Source: Lytechinus pictus (lineage: Eukaryota > Echinodermata > Echinoidea > Temnopleuroida > Toxopneustidae). Taken from it: a stretch of DNA of 64,000 bases. Where the stretch lies: the NCBI RefSeq assembly GCF_037042905.1, contig NC_087246.1:36884001-36948000 (forward strand), read 5' to 3'. A program made the position numbers and the translations under genes. Of the stretch, positions 47,886-60,551 are shown in pieces. The notes beneath the pieces are model-generated. The model did no database searches and was not told where the DNA came from. It worked only from the letters and a program-made list of their open reading frames with translations. Every line of letters starts with the position of its first letter. Position 1 is the stretch's first letter.

Positions 47886-50405
47886 ATGTCTGGTGCAGCT
47901 CGAAAAATACTTATAGGACAGGTTATAGGAACCAAGATGACACGGACTGCAAAAGTGCGGGTTAATAAGTTACAACTGGATCCATTTGTTACTCAGGTAA
48001 GCACGCGCGAGCTCGATGGGGGTGCTCCTCGCAAGCAACCGTATTAATTTATTCTCACCCAGCATATGCATACCCGGGTACCCAGAGCTTCGGCGGCGAA
48101 GAGACGCCTGAGCTGAGCTGCATGGTCGCTTAAAAACTGTACCAGAATCCCCCCCCCCCCCCCCCCCACTCAATACCAGGAGCGTTGTTGCATGCATTGG
48201 CTCTTGCCTGTCTGATAACTTTGCACTCTTCTCTAAGTGTGAATATGTTGGAACGTGTTTAATGTGTTTTGAATTTTGGAATGTAACTTAAAGGACAAGT
48301 CCACCCCAACAAAACCTTGATTTGAATAAAAAGAGAAAAATCCAACAAGCATAACGCTGAAAATGTCATCAAAATCGGATGTAAAATAAGACAGTTATGA
48401 CATTTTAAAGTTTTGCTACACTTCACAAAACAGTTTTCTGAATCTTATATATGCACATCTCGGTTGGTATGCAAATGAGGGAACTGATGACATCACTCTC
48501 TATTTCTTTTGTATTTTATTATATGAAATACGAAATATTCTAATTTTCTCCCCATTGTCCTGTGAAACAAAGTTTTATTTCTCCCTAAACATGTGTAATT
48601 ACCATTGTTTAACTTTAACATTTTATCGTTCAGTCAAGTTTGTCCTTATTGTAAAATCTGTATAAATTGAAATTTGTATATACTTCAAACAATAAAAAAC
48701 AAAAGAAATACCGTAGTGAGTGAGCGACATCATCGACTCATTTGCATGTAAACTGTCTCGTTCATGTTACTATTTTGTTAAAAAATAAGCGAAACTTTAA
48801 AATGTCATAACTTTTTTTATTTCACATCCGATTTTGATGAAATTTTCAGCATTATGCTTATCTGATTTTTCTCTATTGATTCAAATCAACATTTTTCTGA
48901 GGTGGACTTGATAACTAACAACAACAATTTAGACTGTCAAAATAAATTCAAAATAGAAAATTTCTCAAGCAACCATGCCCATTGACTCCATGGTCCGTCC
49001 ATGTCTGATTCTGAGCTGAAAGACAGAAGTGTGATTGTGAAAAGTAAAGATATGTTTGATGACTGGTCAGGTGCAATGGAAAAATATTGCCCTACCCCTT
49101 GCCCTGCATGCACCTGGATAGGCTACATGTACCTGAACGTGTCATAATTTATTTTTAATATTGTTGGCTTTTATATGAGCTATTGCTGAATATTAATTAG
49201 GGCCAATAAATAAAATATAGATCTATGTAACTTTCATTTGTACATAGATAGCCATTTGCCTTTAATTTTAGTCTTTACTCAGTAGAGGCGCTGGTCAGAA
49301 AATTTGGATCGTCCCAGTTTCGACTGTCTCAGTTTTCAAAGATTTCTCCACACAAGAAATCTAGGAAAGTTCACTCACCTGTCAAGTCCTGACAGTCAGT
49401 GCACTAGTCAATGTAAACCTATTGGGTTTCATAACAAGATTATTGGAAGATGGCAAGCTGTAAAAAATAGATGGTGCACTGGGAGGAATTGAGGTCACTG
49501 AATCTATTCTTAGCACACTATATCCCAGTTACTGCCATAGCTCTGTGTTAAACTGTCCCCATAAACAAGGACAATCTCAATTTATCAAGACATGATTTGT
49601 CTTGGTTTATGAGGCAGCTTATGAGGATATCCTTGTTTTCTGGGACGATCCCAATTTTGGACCAGGGCCTCTACTGTTACTATGCCTTTGTTAATCTATG
49701 AATTCTGCAGCCTGACAGCTATCACAGATCAGGCTGCCTGATGGTATATTTTCTAGCTAATGAGATATTCCACATACTTGAAGGTGAGGGTGTCACCTCA
49801 CCTCACTCCATTGCTAATGTTTGTAATAAAATATGCAATTAATTTATGCATAATGCATGCATATTATATTGAAATGAGTGTTAATTTTCATCTCAAATAT
49901 CAATAAGATGTTCAGTGTATTGATTTATTTCACCATTTCATAACAATGAATCACTGGAAAAATTACAGCCCTAGTGTTAATGGAATCCTGGATGTAAGCA
50001 GACCAAGATGTATAACATTTCAATTATTTTTGAAAAATTGACCTTGTCTTTTCTGTGTTTTTCCCTCAGTATTTCCCCAAGCGGTCAACCCTGTTTGCAC
50101 ATGACCCCGAGGAAGCAGCGAAACTTGGAGACATTGTCCTTGTGAAGGAACTACCGATTAAAAAGTCCACCCACGTCAAGTACCAAATGGAGCGTATCAT
50201 CTACAGCCTGGGAAATGTGACTGATCCAATCACCGGCAAGAAATGCGACTGCTACTCGTATTGGGACGAGGGGGAGGGCTCCGATGGTGCTCTGGTCTCT
50301 GATCATAGTACAGATAGTGTGGACAAGGAAGTGGATGTCACAGGTAACATTTCAAGGACGATGGGAGATGGAAAAGATCTCAAAGTTGATGGCACGCCTG
50401 TATGA
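47886..50405 (+). CDS. MRPS17: Mitochondrial small ribosomal subunit protein uS17m
   Basis: Two exons, 47886-47996 and 50070-50405, phase 0, give 148 aa. Exon 1: GQVIGTKMTRTAKVRVNKLQ, nearly identical to human GKVIGTKMQKTAKVRVTRL. Exon 2: YFPKRSTLFAHDPEEAAKLG, then GDIVLVKELPIKKSTHVKY and GNVTDPITGKKC. This is the OB-fold rRNA-binding protein uS17 of the mitoribosome. Human is 130 aa; the extra length is an acidic Asp/Ser/Gly-rich tail after about residue 103. The N-terminus (MSGAARKIL) is short and basic, fitting a matrix-targeted protein. The 2-kb intron holds two MITEs and a C19 tract. Confidence 0.94.
48149..48167 (+). repeat. C19 homopolymer
   Basis: Nineteen consecutive C in MRPS17 intron 1. 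Assembly length here should be treated with caution. Confidence 0.9.
48292..48910. mobile_element. TTAA-type inverted-repeat element, second copy, MRPS17 intron 1
   Basis: TTAA then AGGACAAGTCCACCCC at the left. The right end GAGGTGGACTTG has lost the last bases and the TTAA. Arms match those at 28972-29552, and the interior also shares AAAAACAAAAGAAATA. Confidence 0.7.
49280..49676. mobile_element. MITE, copy 2 (CAGTAGAGGCGC ends), MRPS17 intron 1
   Basis: Ends CAGTAGAGGCGC and GGCCTCTACTG. The body is collinear with 24798-25238 with small deletions. TTACT directly flanks both sides, a possible 5-bp target duplication. Confidence 0.7.
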
Positions 50406-50953
50406 ATCCTCAGTTTTACAAGAAGCATTAAAGACGTGTTTATGCCCTGCCTGTTTGAAGGGGGGTTTGTGTATCAATGGGAATCAGCATACTGTTGGAC
50501 GGTCGGTAGCATACTGTATACAAATCAGATCAACCTACGTTTATTTCCTCATTTTTCAACCAATGCTCTTAAATGATAGCACACACACATTGGTCTTGAA
50601 GCTTCGGCCAGAGAACAAAATTGATGAGGAGCTGTCCTATACCTTGGAGGAAGTGGAAATTCTGTCACTAGCATCCTAGAATGTACTATTTTATAGATAA
50701 TTCTTAAACCTTTTGATAAAACAGCCAAAAGTATCAAATTTTAAAATGGCTAGTTTGTCTTTATCAGTGAATGTGAATGTTTTGTGGCAAACTTTGATCC
50801 GTTTGATCCTTGGCAATATGTAAGTGGTGTGTAGATACAATTGTCATTCTATCAGAGTGTCAAGTATAGGCCTGTATTAAAAGAAAATGATAAAAATGAT
50901 CAATCTGGGTAAGAAACCAGAGGGATTCTGAATGATTCAGGAATTGACTTGGG
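50406..50953 (+). other. MRPS17 3' UTR and downstream
   Basis: No further coding exon seen. A second open frame at 50284-50679 overlaps the real gene in another frame and shows no homology. Confidence 0.4.
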
Positions 50954-51097
50954 GGGCGATTCATGAAAGGATTTGATCGACAAGTCCTGTTTTATTTGAC
51001 GGCATAGTAACTGCTTCTAAGCCAATCAGAATAAAGGAAAGTTGTCGGGTCTGACAACCTGTTAGATAAAAATGTTGATGAAATGCTTCCCTGGTTA
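50954..51097. mobile_element. Foldback MITE
   Basis: GGGGGGCGATTCATGAAAGG left edge, inner inverted pair GACAAGTCC / GACAACCTG with GTCAGACC-like centre. Related to 57312-57470 (both have TAGTAACTG and GTTGTC.GATCTGACAAC-like text). Confidence 0.5.
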
Positions 51098-51099
51098 AA

Positions 51100-54000
51100 T
51101 GCATTATAATGATACAAAATAATACAAATCATTTATAGGGCACTTACATGTACTGTCCAATGGCATTTCTAAGTTTGCTGTTTTCTGTTTAGTATTTGAT
51201 GAGGCTCTATGTCTCTGAGTAGACAATTCTGTTCAAAGTTGCTGTCACACCTTGGCTTTATTCATAGTGTGAAAGAAATATGCACTCATTGCACTGTACT
51301 ATACATGTATTAAAGTCACTGCAAATCATGGTTCGAAATTGATGTCCATCTCAGAAGTATTTGTATACAGTACTGTACTTGCCTGAACTTGAAAACCAAT
51401 CTACATGTTGCTTGGTAGCAAAACTGGAAATGAACTTGAGTCGGAATTGTGATGGTGATACATGTGATGTGAAAATGAATTTTTGTTGGACATTCTTGAC
51501 TTGAATTCTGGCAAATAAACTTTTGAATGATGAAATCAAAACCTTCAAATCGTCCTTCATTTTCAAAACGAGTTTGCCTGAGCGTTCTTCATTCCTTAAG
51601 ACATTCTTCATGTTAAATAAATAAGTGTTATCCTGATTACATTTGCAATTTTTATTTTATTTTCCTTTCGAAAGTGTATTACCTATATTCAGTGCTCACA
51701 GTCCTGTTTTTGGTGAATTAAGAGAAGTGAAAATCAGAAAACACATTCAGACAGGTAGTAAGATAACTGGCAGTTGTATACATTTAAAATTAGCCAGATA
51801 GGTATACATTGTTGACATAACTTCTACATTTGCTCAACACACTGAATTTTTTTTAAAATGTCATCTTTAACCCCAATCTGCTACCGCTCATACTATACTG
51901 GTTCAAATAAAAGCAAACAGTGGAACAACAAAGTCACAGTAAATTGGACCATCGTTACCTGCAGAGAATTGTGACATTGCTGTATTCAAGAGAGGGGATG
52001 ATAATAATCTCAACCCCCCCTTCCAAACAATAATTTCTCTGTTTAAATATCTACCAGTGAGCATTACATTGCTCTAACGAAATAACCAATTTCAGATTTT
52101 GTCATCTCACTATTCAAACATCCGGAAGTATTTTTCCTTGTGCTAATTCTATAGAACTTTCGCCATCCGTTTCCAGTTATTGTTTTTTTTTTATACCAAG
52201 TACCAATGTTACTTTTATTTGCCAGATTGCCTTCGAGTAGACATTTCCCTTTTTTTTCAGTACAATAAAACCTGTAGATAAAGAAGACTGGAGTGAGACA
52301 AGTAAAATGGTCTTCATGAACTGGATTCTGTAACACTTTTCATAGGGAAAATACTATTTAAAGGGATACCAAACATGTGGTCCTTCTGTACAGGTCAATA
52401 GCCGGTTTGATCATATTACATGTATACTCCAAAGTCACAAGCTTGTTATACAGTATGCCACAATGCTCAGCAATAGAGTTCAGCAGAATTTCTGTGTACA
52501 ATGTCTCGATACATTTTGGTCCCAATGGTGAAAAAAAAAGGAAATAATTGTGTATCGATCAAACTCTTAAGGGAGTACAAAATAATTTGTCCAGATTCAT
52601 GCAAGTCAATACCATCATTCAATGCAACACCTGAGATCATGATGAAGTCATTTAAACATAACACAAATCATTCCATCATGACTTAAATCATTGTCATGCA
52701 CGAGTTTGTCCTTGTAACTTTGTTCAGTTTATGTATAATATGCATTTACTGGCATTAACAGGGCGATTGATCCCTCCTTGTCAGGACATGTCTTGCTGTG
52801 CATTGTCTCACCATTTTCAAACCAGACTTCAAGCAAACACAATTGAGATCACCCACAATTATATAAGTAAGATCTTTTATTCTGTTGAATTTTGTACATA
52901 CAATTTGATGTAAATGATCAAGTTTACAGCAAACCAAAACACAGAGTAAACATTCGATTGTGCATAATTTGATCTAAAAACGTAACACACAAAAACACAC
53001 ATGATAATCTTCAGAATTCTAATTCTTACAAGAGGAGACATGTAGAACTCTTTGTCAATATTGTATGAATGATTTTGTGTAAACTACAGGGGAAAAACTT
53101 AAAGCAATTGACAACAACCATGCCTATTAATATTCTGGAAGATTGCAGAAGTCAAATTTTGTTATAAATGTTGTCCTTAATGTGATATCCAAAACTTAAT
53201 ACAAGTGGATTTTGGATTGAAAGGCTGTAAAGCAAAAGTTTGATTCACCATTCTGGTGAAAATAAGTAGAGAAATGTAAATAACAGTTTTCTTCAGTGTA
53301 CTGACTCTATAGACCAACCAAATGTATTACAACATCCAATCAGTTGGTTCAGTCGGATTCATTGGTGGACTCTGTGGCATAAGTTTCATCTCATAAACAT
53401 TTTGCAATGAGGCTTCTTTTTTCAATTGCTGATGACTAATTTATGAAAATCAAAATAGAGTGCTATAGTCGTCTACTAATTTTTTTCTTCATAAAAAAAA
53501 AAAAAATCATGAATGCAATAGCAAACTATGAGCTCTGCTTGGCATATGTCATTGAAGTTGATAAATATGTTTATCTTAATGACTTCAACGTCAAAGAAAT
53601 AGATGCACTATTAAAGATGTTTAGAGACCAGGCAGCAGTTCTGATGCCATTGGCTGTAACATCTGGGGCCTGTAACACAACACTTAGCAATGATCGTAGA
53701 ACATTTTTCTTTGATCGTAGAACATTTTTCTTTGATTGATTACACTGTACAATCAATTGTAAAAATCAGCGTACAATCAATCGCTAACCTTTGTGTCATG
53801 GAACCCTGATCTGCTATAAGAGGAGGAAGATGGCAGCAATGAGACTAAGATGGTTGAGCAGCAGGAAACAGTTGAGGAGAAAGACAAGAAGAGGCAACAG
53901 AAATGGAGAAGCACAAGAGGGAAGATCAGGAGAAACCATACTAGATGGGGAGAAAGAGATGAGGAAATTTACACAAGGAGGGGGAGGGGATGCTGCGGAG

Positions 54001-55140
54001 CAAATGAAGAAAGCAAAATGAAGAAAGCCAGGGTATAATTTGGGTGCCAAATGATAATGTGGAAGTGGCACAGGGAGGGGATGGCCACACAAAGAAATTG
54101 AAGAAATCTATGAGAAGATGGATGAGGAATGCTAGACGGTAGATGCAATGGGGTGGGAGCACAGAGCATTGGGGAGGAGGTGACTGACCTGAAAAAGTAA
54201 AATGTTTGGTTCTGAAAGATTCTGGCTGCAAAATCCCAGTCAAATCTGGAATATGAAGTAGATAGCTTGGATATGCTCGAAGAGAAAGAAGACAAGTTAC
54301 CTATAACACGCAACAAAGTCTAAGGGCATATCCAAACTAAGAATTGTGATGAGATAGTCATGTGTTTGCTGTACGAAAAATCCACTTTTACAGAGAAGAG
54401 CATTTTGTACTGCCTCGTTGCAAAATGTTTTCAATTTCTATTTTAGTAAACAATTGCCTAGAATATAACCCAGGATTCTTTACCTGTAGGTAAACCTTTA
54501 AAGCCAGCACTAAGTTTAAAAAAAAAAAAAAAAACCCAATCCCTTGGTAAATTGGTTTACAAAAACATTGTCTACTGCCCGTTTGGTCTCATCCTACTTG
54601 GTGTAGTCCCATTTTGTCTACAACCAGTTTGTCTAACAATGTTGATTTAATTGCGTCTATAGTCTATTAACCATTTCATCTAGGCCCTATATCCATTTCA
54701 TCTAATATTCATTTGCTACAGTACAGTCTGTATAATTACAGTCGATGACCTGCTCATGAACCAAATTTGCCTTTGACACAATAAAAGATCATTCTTAAAG
54801 GGATAATTTCACTTTGTGAGCAATTAAAAAAATTATCATATTACTCTTTGAAAATGGGTCTTGGGTCATATCACGTCTAAGCGTACATGAAAAGTCTGAA
54901 TTGCTTTCAGGGTCTGTGCGTGTACGTTGTTCATGATGCTAGTGTTTCATTGGAAACGTAAGCATGTTACGTAAATTCTGATATACCACATGGCGATAAT
55001 AATCAAGTCAATTTTTATGTAAATGATGAAAATTTTGATGGCAAGTTCACAATGACTTTTTTCCCAAATGCATAAACCTAGCCAGGAATACACTGGTCAT
55101 TCTTGTTTAATGAATCGTGCCATTGATATCTAATGACAGC
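51100..55140. other. Intergenic, no gene recognised
   Basis: No exon with homology found. 53690-53738 has a perfect two-copy tandem of GATCGTAGAACATTTTTCTT. 53815-54310 is purine-rich with open frames on both strands (Glu/Lys/Gln-rich on +) but no identifiable family; it could be a decayed coding segment. 54550-54720 has TTTGGTCTA / TTTCATCTA words like those around 39150-39790. Confidence 0.4.
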
Positions 55141-55152
55141 AAACACCTACAC

Positions 55153-55455
55153 TGGGGTCCTATTTCATAAAGACTTGTTATAGTAACAAATGCACAATTT
55201 CTATAGCAAGTTTACTATCAGCCAATCAAATTGAACGATTTCAGTAGCTTTTAACTGTCATTGCAAATTTGTTATTAGAACAAGTTTTATAAAACGGGGG
55301 CCCCTTTCATACAGGATTTGCAACTGTTGTAACTTTGCCATTATGGTAACTACCATGGAAACCTTGATTATGATTGGCCACTAAGCCCTGTTACCATGGT
55401 AGTTGCCATTATGGCAAAGTTACAACAGTTGCAAGTCCTTCATGAAACGGGGCCC
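55153..55455. mobile_element. Two abutting palindromic MITEs
   Basis: The first (about 55153-55304) has GGGGTCCTATTTCATAAAG ends and an ACTTGTTATAGTAACAAAT arm. The second (about 55297-55455) has GGGGCCCC and ATGAAACGGGGCCC ends with a near-perfect arm (ACTTTGCCATTATGGTAACT / complement). They share the GGGGGCCCC at 55296-55304. Confidence 0.7.
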
Positions 55456-55596
55456 ATGATCTAATTAAAAAACATAAGACACTGTTTCATAAAACTTTAT
55501 ATCAGTAACACTGATGACAAACATTCCATGATCAGGACGAATCTATACTGGCTGCTTGCATATATTGCTTTGAAAGGCTACACAACATGTACAAGT

Positions 55597-55940
55597 GGGG
55601 TGTTTCATAAAAGCTGATCCTAAAGTTACAAATGAATTAACAAATGACTGAATGAATGACTGCAATATGAATTTCAAAGTATAAGCCCCCAGTTTTTGTT
55701 TTGTTTTTTCATTTAAGAAATGACTGACTGCTTTATGACTTATCTCAATATATAGTTACAGCAAAAAATTTGCTTAGCCATGAAATGTATTATAACAGTT
55801 AAAATGTGGATCAACATCTGCATATATTTATGCATTTTCATTTCAACTATTATGTAACTGAGACACCGTATTGGCTGCCATATTACAGTCACTTATGAGG
55901 TAGTTCATAACTTTATGAACAGTTTTATGAAACTGCCCCC
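55597..55940. mobile_element. MITE with GGGGTGTTTCATAAAA ends
   Basis: Left GGGGTGTTTCATAAAA, right TTTTATGAAACTGCCCCC, inverted. Interior AT-rich, no open frame. Confidence 0.6.
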
Positions 55941-55995
55941 TGCACTATAATGATTATTGTACCCTGTGAAAGCACACTTCTTATTTACCCTTTAT

Positions 55996-56594
55996 AAAGG
56001 GGTACCCCCGGCTGAAAAGAATTGTACCTCAATATGTAGAGTAAAATTCACCAAACACAATGCTGAGAATTTCATCAAAATCTTATATTAAACAAAATAA
56101 AGTTATTTGATTAAAAAGTTTTGCAATGTTTTCTGAAAACCTTTATATGCACGCCGTCGTGTATATGAAATAGGTCGGCTGATGATATCGTGTTTTCATT
56201 TCCATTTTTCGCATTTTATCACATGAAATGATAATAAAATCACATTTTCAAACATGTATGCATGATAAATGTATGGTTCATATGTAACAAAATAAGTTGC
56301 ATCAATGATTATCTTACTCATTAAGTCAAGAGTCAAAGCCAATCAATCCAAGTTGGACATATTTGAAGGACAAATTTCAGAAAATCATAAAGAAGTAGGG
56401 ATATGACATCATCAGCTTGCTCATTGCATACCGGTATTCATGAAAAACTGTTTCATCAAAATAATGCAGAACTTTAAGATGTCATAACTCTGTTATTCCT
56501 TGTCCGATTTTGATGAAATTTCAGTGATTTTGTTGTTGTTGGATTATACTCTATCTGCTCAAATCATATTATCTTCAGCCTGGGGTACCCCTTT
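55996..56594. mobile_element. Inverted-repeat element with AAAGGGGTACCCC ends
   Basis: AAAGGGGTACCCCCGGCTGAA at the left pairs with TTCAGCCTGGGGTACCCCTTT at the right. The arms then carry the GAATTTCATCAAAATC core also found in the TTAA-type elements at 28972 and 48292, so these families share internal sequence with different termini. Confidence 0.65.
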
Positions 56595-56945
56595 GATAAA
56601 ATCAAAATCTTGATTCTCCCTAGCAATATACAAATTATGCATTTCATTTAATTTCCATGTTTTTTTTTCATACAAAAATCATATATGCTGATATGTAGTA
56701 CTAAAATATAATAAAATCTAATCATCTGTACACTTCATACTATGCATGAGCATTTCAATCAGCTTACCTAGCAAAAAAAAACTCCGCCATTATCACAAAT
56801 ATTGAATAGACTATTGATATGACATGTACTGATCCTTAATTACTGTCTATACAAATAGAATTTCGATATATACATACTCAACTTTAACAAAAATGCATGT
56901 TAAAAACACAAGGAACTCAATATGAAATCTCCATGCACCAAATGA

Positions 56946-57078
56946 AACCTGTGACCCATTTTACAAAACTTATGATTAACTTTGCCATTATTGAAAGGAA
57001 ACTGCTTTTGATAGACTGCTGAGCCATGTTACCATGGTAATTACCATAATGGCAAAGTTACCATATGAAACAAGCCCC
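56946..57078. mobile_element. Decayed GTTACCATGG-type palindromic MITE
   Basis: AACTTTGCCATTATTGAAAG on one side and ACCATAATGGCAAAGTTACC on the other, around GTTACCATGGTAA. Diverged copy of 55297-55455. Confidence 0.55.
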
Positions 57079-57311
57079 AAATGGGTTTTTTTTTCTTGCA
57101 AAAATACAAAAGAAAAACTGCATGGCTTTGGTTTTGCGATTGTTTTGAAAGAATCTGGAAATATCTTTTAAAAAAAAAATCAGTATGCATAGAACTGTAA
57201 AAGTGGTTATTCAACATTGCTTTTCTTGGATAATTACTCTTATCAAAGACGTCGTGACTTTTCCTTGAAAGGCAAATAACGAGAAAGGGCTGCATGATAC
57301 TGTAGATATGG

Positions 57312-57470
57312 TGAGTATTTCATGAAAGGACTTGTCAGATGTTTCATCCGACTAGTCCCATTTTGTCCGACAGTTACCATAGTAACTGTGCTTCTCAGCC
57401 AAATCAAAATATACAAAAGTTGTCAGATCTGACAACTTGTCGGATGAAAATGTCAATGAAGCGCTCCTCT
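57312..57470. mobile_element. Foldback MITE
   Basis: TTTCATGAAAGGACTTGTCA left, TGTCGGATGAAAATGTC right, with GTTACCATAGTAAC and GTTGTCAGATCTGACAAC palindromes inside. Related to 50954-51097. Confidence 0.5.
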
Positions 57471-58528
57471 GGGCACGGGATTATCGCTAGGTGTCATGCC
57501 TTGAGTCAGTGAGCTGCAATGTAGTCCATGCAGCAATCTTTTGTAGAGGGTAAACTAATTTCTTATCGAGTCCTAATCCAATATGAGGAACAAGTTATTG
57601 TAATAATTGTACGGTATAATCACAACTCTGCGTATTATTAGGCTTGCGAATGCACCGTCTTGCTCAAACAATAGTCGTCATACCTGACAAAAGTGCGGTA
57701 AAATATGCAAACTACATAGAAATTCACAAAGGCCAATGTGCTAATTACTTTCCGGTTATAGAACTTTTTAAATTAACATTGAAGCACAAGTTTAAATGCC
57801 CTACTTCTCAAGTTGTGGTGTTTTATTCTTTTTTTTTTCATTGATTGTGGATATTGATTTGCTATTAATCCTCTGAATGCAAGTCAAGCTCATACAGCTT
57901 TGATTTTGTATCAAGCTAATTACAAACATACTACACAATAGTGACTGATGCCCCTCCCCCCCCTCCCAAATCGTTGCGCATTGGCAGGGACACCTACCTA
58001 CATAGTTAATGCGCAACAATTCACAGCAATATAAAGGTGTGATCTTGGCCGCAATGCCAACTTCGATGATTGCTTTGAAAATGATTTCTAAAAAAATTTA
58101 CTCTACCTCAAATACTATATTTAGTAATGATCAATTGCGAAACTCGAATCTTTCTTACAAAACAAAACAATCAGTCTTGCACTTCAGAAACTAAACCCTC
58201 ATATTAATTGGGGACAGCCAACTATGAAATAAGTTAAATATCTATGGTAATCTAGTATGCACGAGCAGGCTAAACAGCTAAACCTCTAAATTCATATAAA
58301 CACTGTACACATTAACATGTATATATAATGGCAAGGTTTGATATTTTTCTTACGTACATTGTAATTCGCGACTTTTACATGGAAGAAGCTTAGGCATTCT
58401 TGATATGGATCAGAAATATAATGAAATAAACAAGAAAATCTGAACAGAATAAACATTCTCTGAGCATCTAGGATGACTTTCTTACAGCAGTTCGACTTAG
58501 TTTGTCTGTCCGACTAGGGGCTGCTGCC

Positions 58529-58640
58529 AGTGGCGGACCGTGACCCGGAGGAGACAAAGCATTGGAGGGGCACTGTATTGTTTGTGAACAATGCTGTGCC
58601 CCTCCAATGCTTTGTCTCTTCCGGGTCACTGTCCGCCACT
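58529..58640. mobile_element. 112-bp hairpin element with 10-bp target duplication
   Basis: AGTGGCGGAC ... GTCCGCCACT with about 45-bp arms that are nearly perfect complements (GAGACAAAGCATTGGAGGGG / CCCCTCCAATGCTTTGTCTC). GGCTGCTGCC flanks it directly on both sides (58519-58528 and 58641-58650). Confidence 0.75.
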
Positions 58641-58748
58641 GGCTGCTGCCCATCTGTGTAACTGACATGATATGAATTATTTCTTGGGACACCCTTCAAG
58701 AGGTAACTAATGGGTTAAGAATGAGAGTGCTATTGTCGTAGAAGATCT

Positions 58749-58905
58749 GGGGCCCTGCTCGTAAAGACTATTGTTACCTTGCCATTATAATAAATACCAC
58801 AGAATTCTTGATTGGGATCGGCTGCTGAGCCCCGTTACCATGGTAGTTGTCATAACAGCAAAGTTACCATAGTTGTAACACTTTATATGAAATGGGCCCC
58901 TGTTT
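58749..58905. mobile_element. GTTACCATGG-type palindromic MITE
   Basis: GGGGCCCTGCTCGTAAAGAC left and ATGAAATGGGCCCC right. The inner part GAGCCCCGTTACCATGGTAG matches the 55297-55455 family. Confidence 0.6.
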
Positions 58906-58909
58906 TTCT

Positions 58910-60551
58910 TTTGGGTTATGGATGATTCCGGATGTCATTTTGCTTGTCTGTGCAAGATAAAAATGAAATAATAAAAAGGTTACTCTCATTTCTGGCTTGT
59001 TTCTTTAGCTAAATTGAACGGGAGATACGGCCAGTCAATGGAGTTGTTCCAATTAATCAAGGCCTACTAAATGAGGTCAGATTGTTCATAACGGCCTTTT
59101 CTCCTAAACTTGACTAAATCAATAAAACCGGTAAAACCAACAATGCTCACAACAATGTTTATTCTTTTGCAAAAAGAGCTTTATCAAGTGTTCAACCCAT
59201 CTTGAAAATGCGTTGAATCATCCAGTAAAGTGCACACACTTTGTACACGTAACAAACAGAGGCACACATAATGCAACAAAAAAGAAATATAGCTCTAAAG
59301 TTGGTGGAAAAAGCGACAGAGAAAAGTGGAAGCACAACAGTTCTTTTCTAGGTTTCTTCTTTGCTTTCATTTGCTTGATTAAAGCAGAAGTCCAGGCTAA
59401 AAAAATCATTTTATTTGAACAGATACTTGATCAAACAAACAAATCACTGAAAATTTTGTCAAGGAATTTTACTCTGTTTTTTCAGATATTGTGATTTTCA
59501 GCCCATAGCACCCATTTCAACACTTGATAAAGCCCTATGAGTGAATATTTTTGGACATTCGTTTATCAGGGAGTTTGTACATTATTTGCAGCAACACTTT
59601 GAGAATGTCATCCTGATGCTTGTGATTTAAATCATTCTTGTATTAACAGGAAGATTATTAAAACATGCAAAATACAGACTTGGTCAATGGTGGCAATATC
59701 AATCTAATAATGAATTAGCTTTATAAGATAAACAAGTTTAACAGACTAACATTATGTCTCCCATGAACATTTTGCTGAAAAAGTAACACTTGGCACAATA
59801 AATCATTCACGGCTCTATTACATACAATACATTAGGAATTCGAATTAGACTCAGAAATCCACAAAGTTTGCACAAATAATGATTAAAAATTCTTTGAGAG
59901 CTGCGATGCTCACAAAGCACAAGCAACTATTGGTCCATATCTCAAAATTAACCTAAAAAGAATTGTAAGCTCATGAACAGGTTTTTTTTCTTCTCCTCTT
60001 TTGACAAGCGGTGAACAACAAACATTTACCTCTCTACTTCATTATATACAAAGTGTTAAATGTACAATTCACCCGTATTGAAACTTGCTAATTAATCCAG
60101 CATTCATGCTGGAAGATTAGTAATTACATATTCATGAATCACAATAGAACTAGGAAAAATGTGTGCTTCTAGGTCCGTTTTTTTAATATCAACATGCAAG
60201 TTAAGTTTCATAAGCAGTATTTAGATTTCTGGTTATCGCTACATGTAATAAGACAATGAAAAAACTGCAACAAGGAAAGGCTTGATATTGGTATAAACTT
60301 GAAGGTCAAGATCTGTTAAAATTTTTAGGAAAGTTCTTTGAGTGACCATTTATGTTGTAGCATGCATTTTGTCATTTTTCTAACCTACAGGGAAGTCAAT
60401 TCAACTCAACTTATAAACGAGCTATCAAGGACGGAAAGCAAATCAAGAACAGGGGCAACTCTTTGTGCTTTATACACCATTATTAGCAGTACTTTTGTTG
60501 TAAATCACATAATTCATAACTGACTCTTATTGGTATTGAAATTCGGCATGA
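58910..60551. other. 3' flank of CTDP1
   Basis: No gene recognised. It presumably holds the CTDP1 3' UTR (minus strand). 59170-59550 has TTTATCAAGTGTT / AACACTTGATAAAG edges in inverted orientation around an AT-rich core, probably one more inverted-repeat element. Confidence 0.4.

Noticed and set aside
50284..50679. 131-codon + frame overlapping MRPS17
   Set aside because: Out of frame with the conserved uS17 reading frame and has no recognisable domain.
53443..53739. 98-codon + frame
   Set aside because: Lys-run start, tandem-repeat end (RRTFFFD twice), no domain and no splice context.
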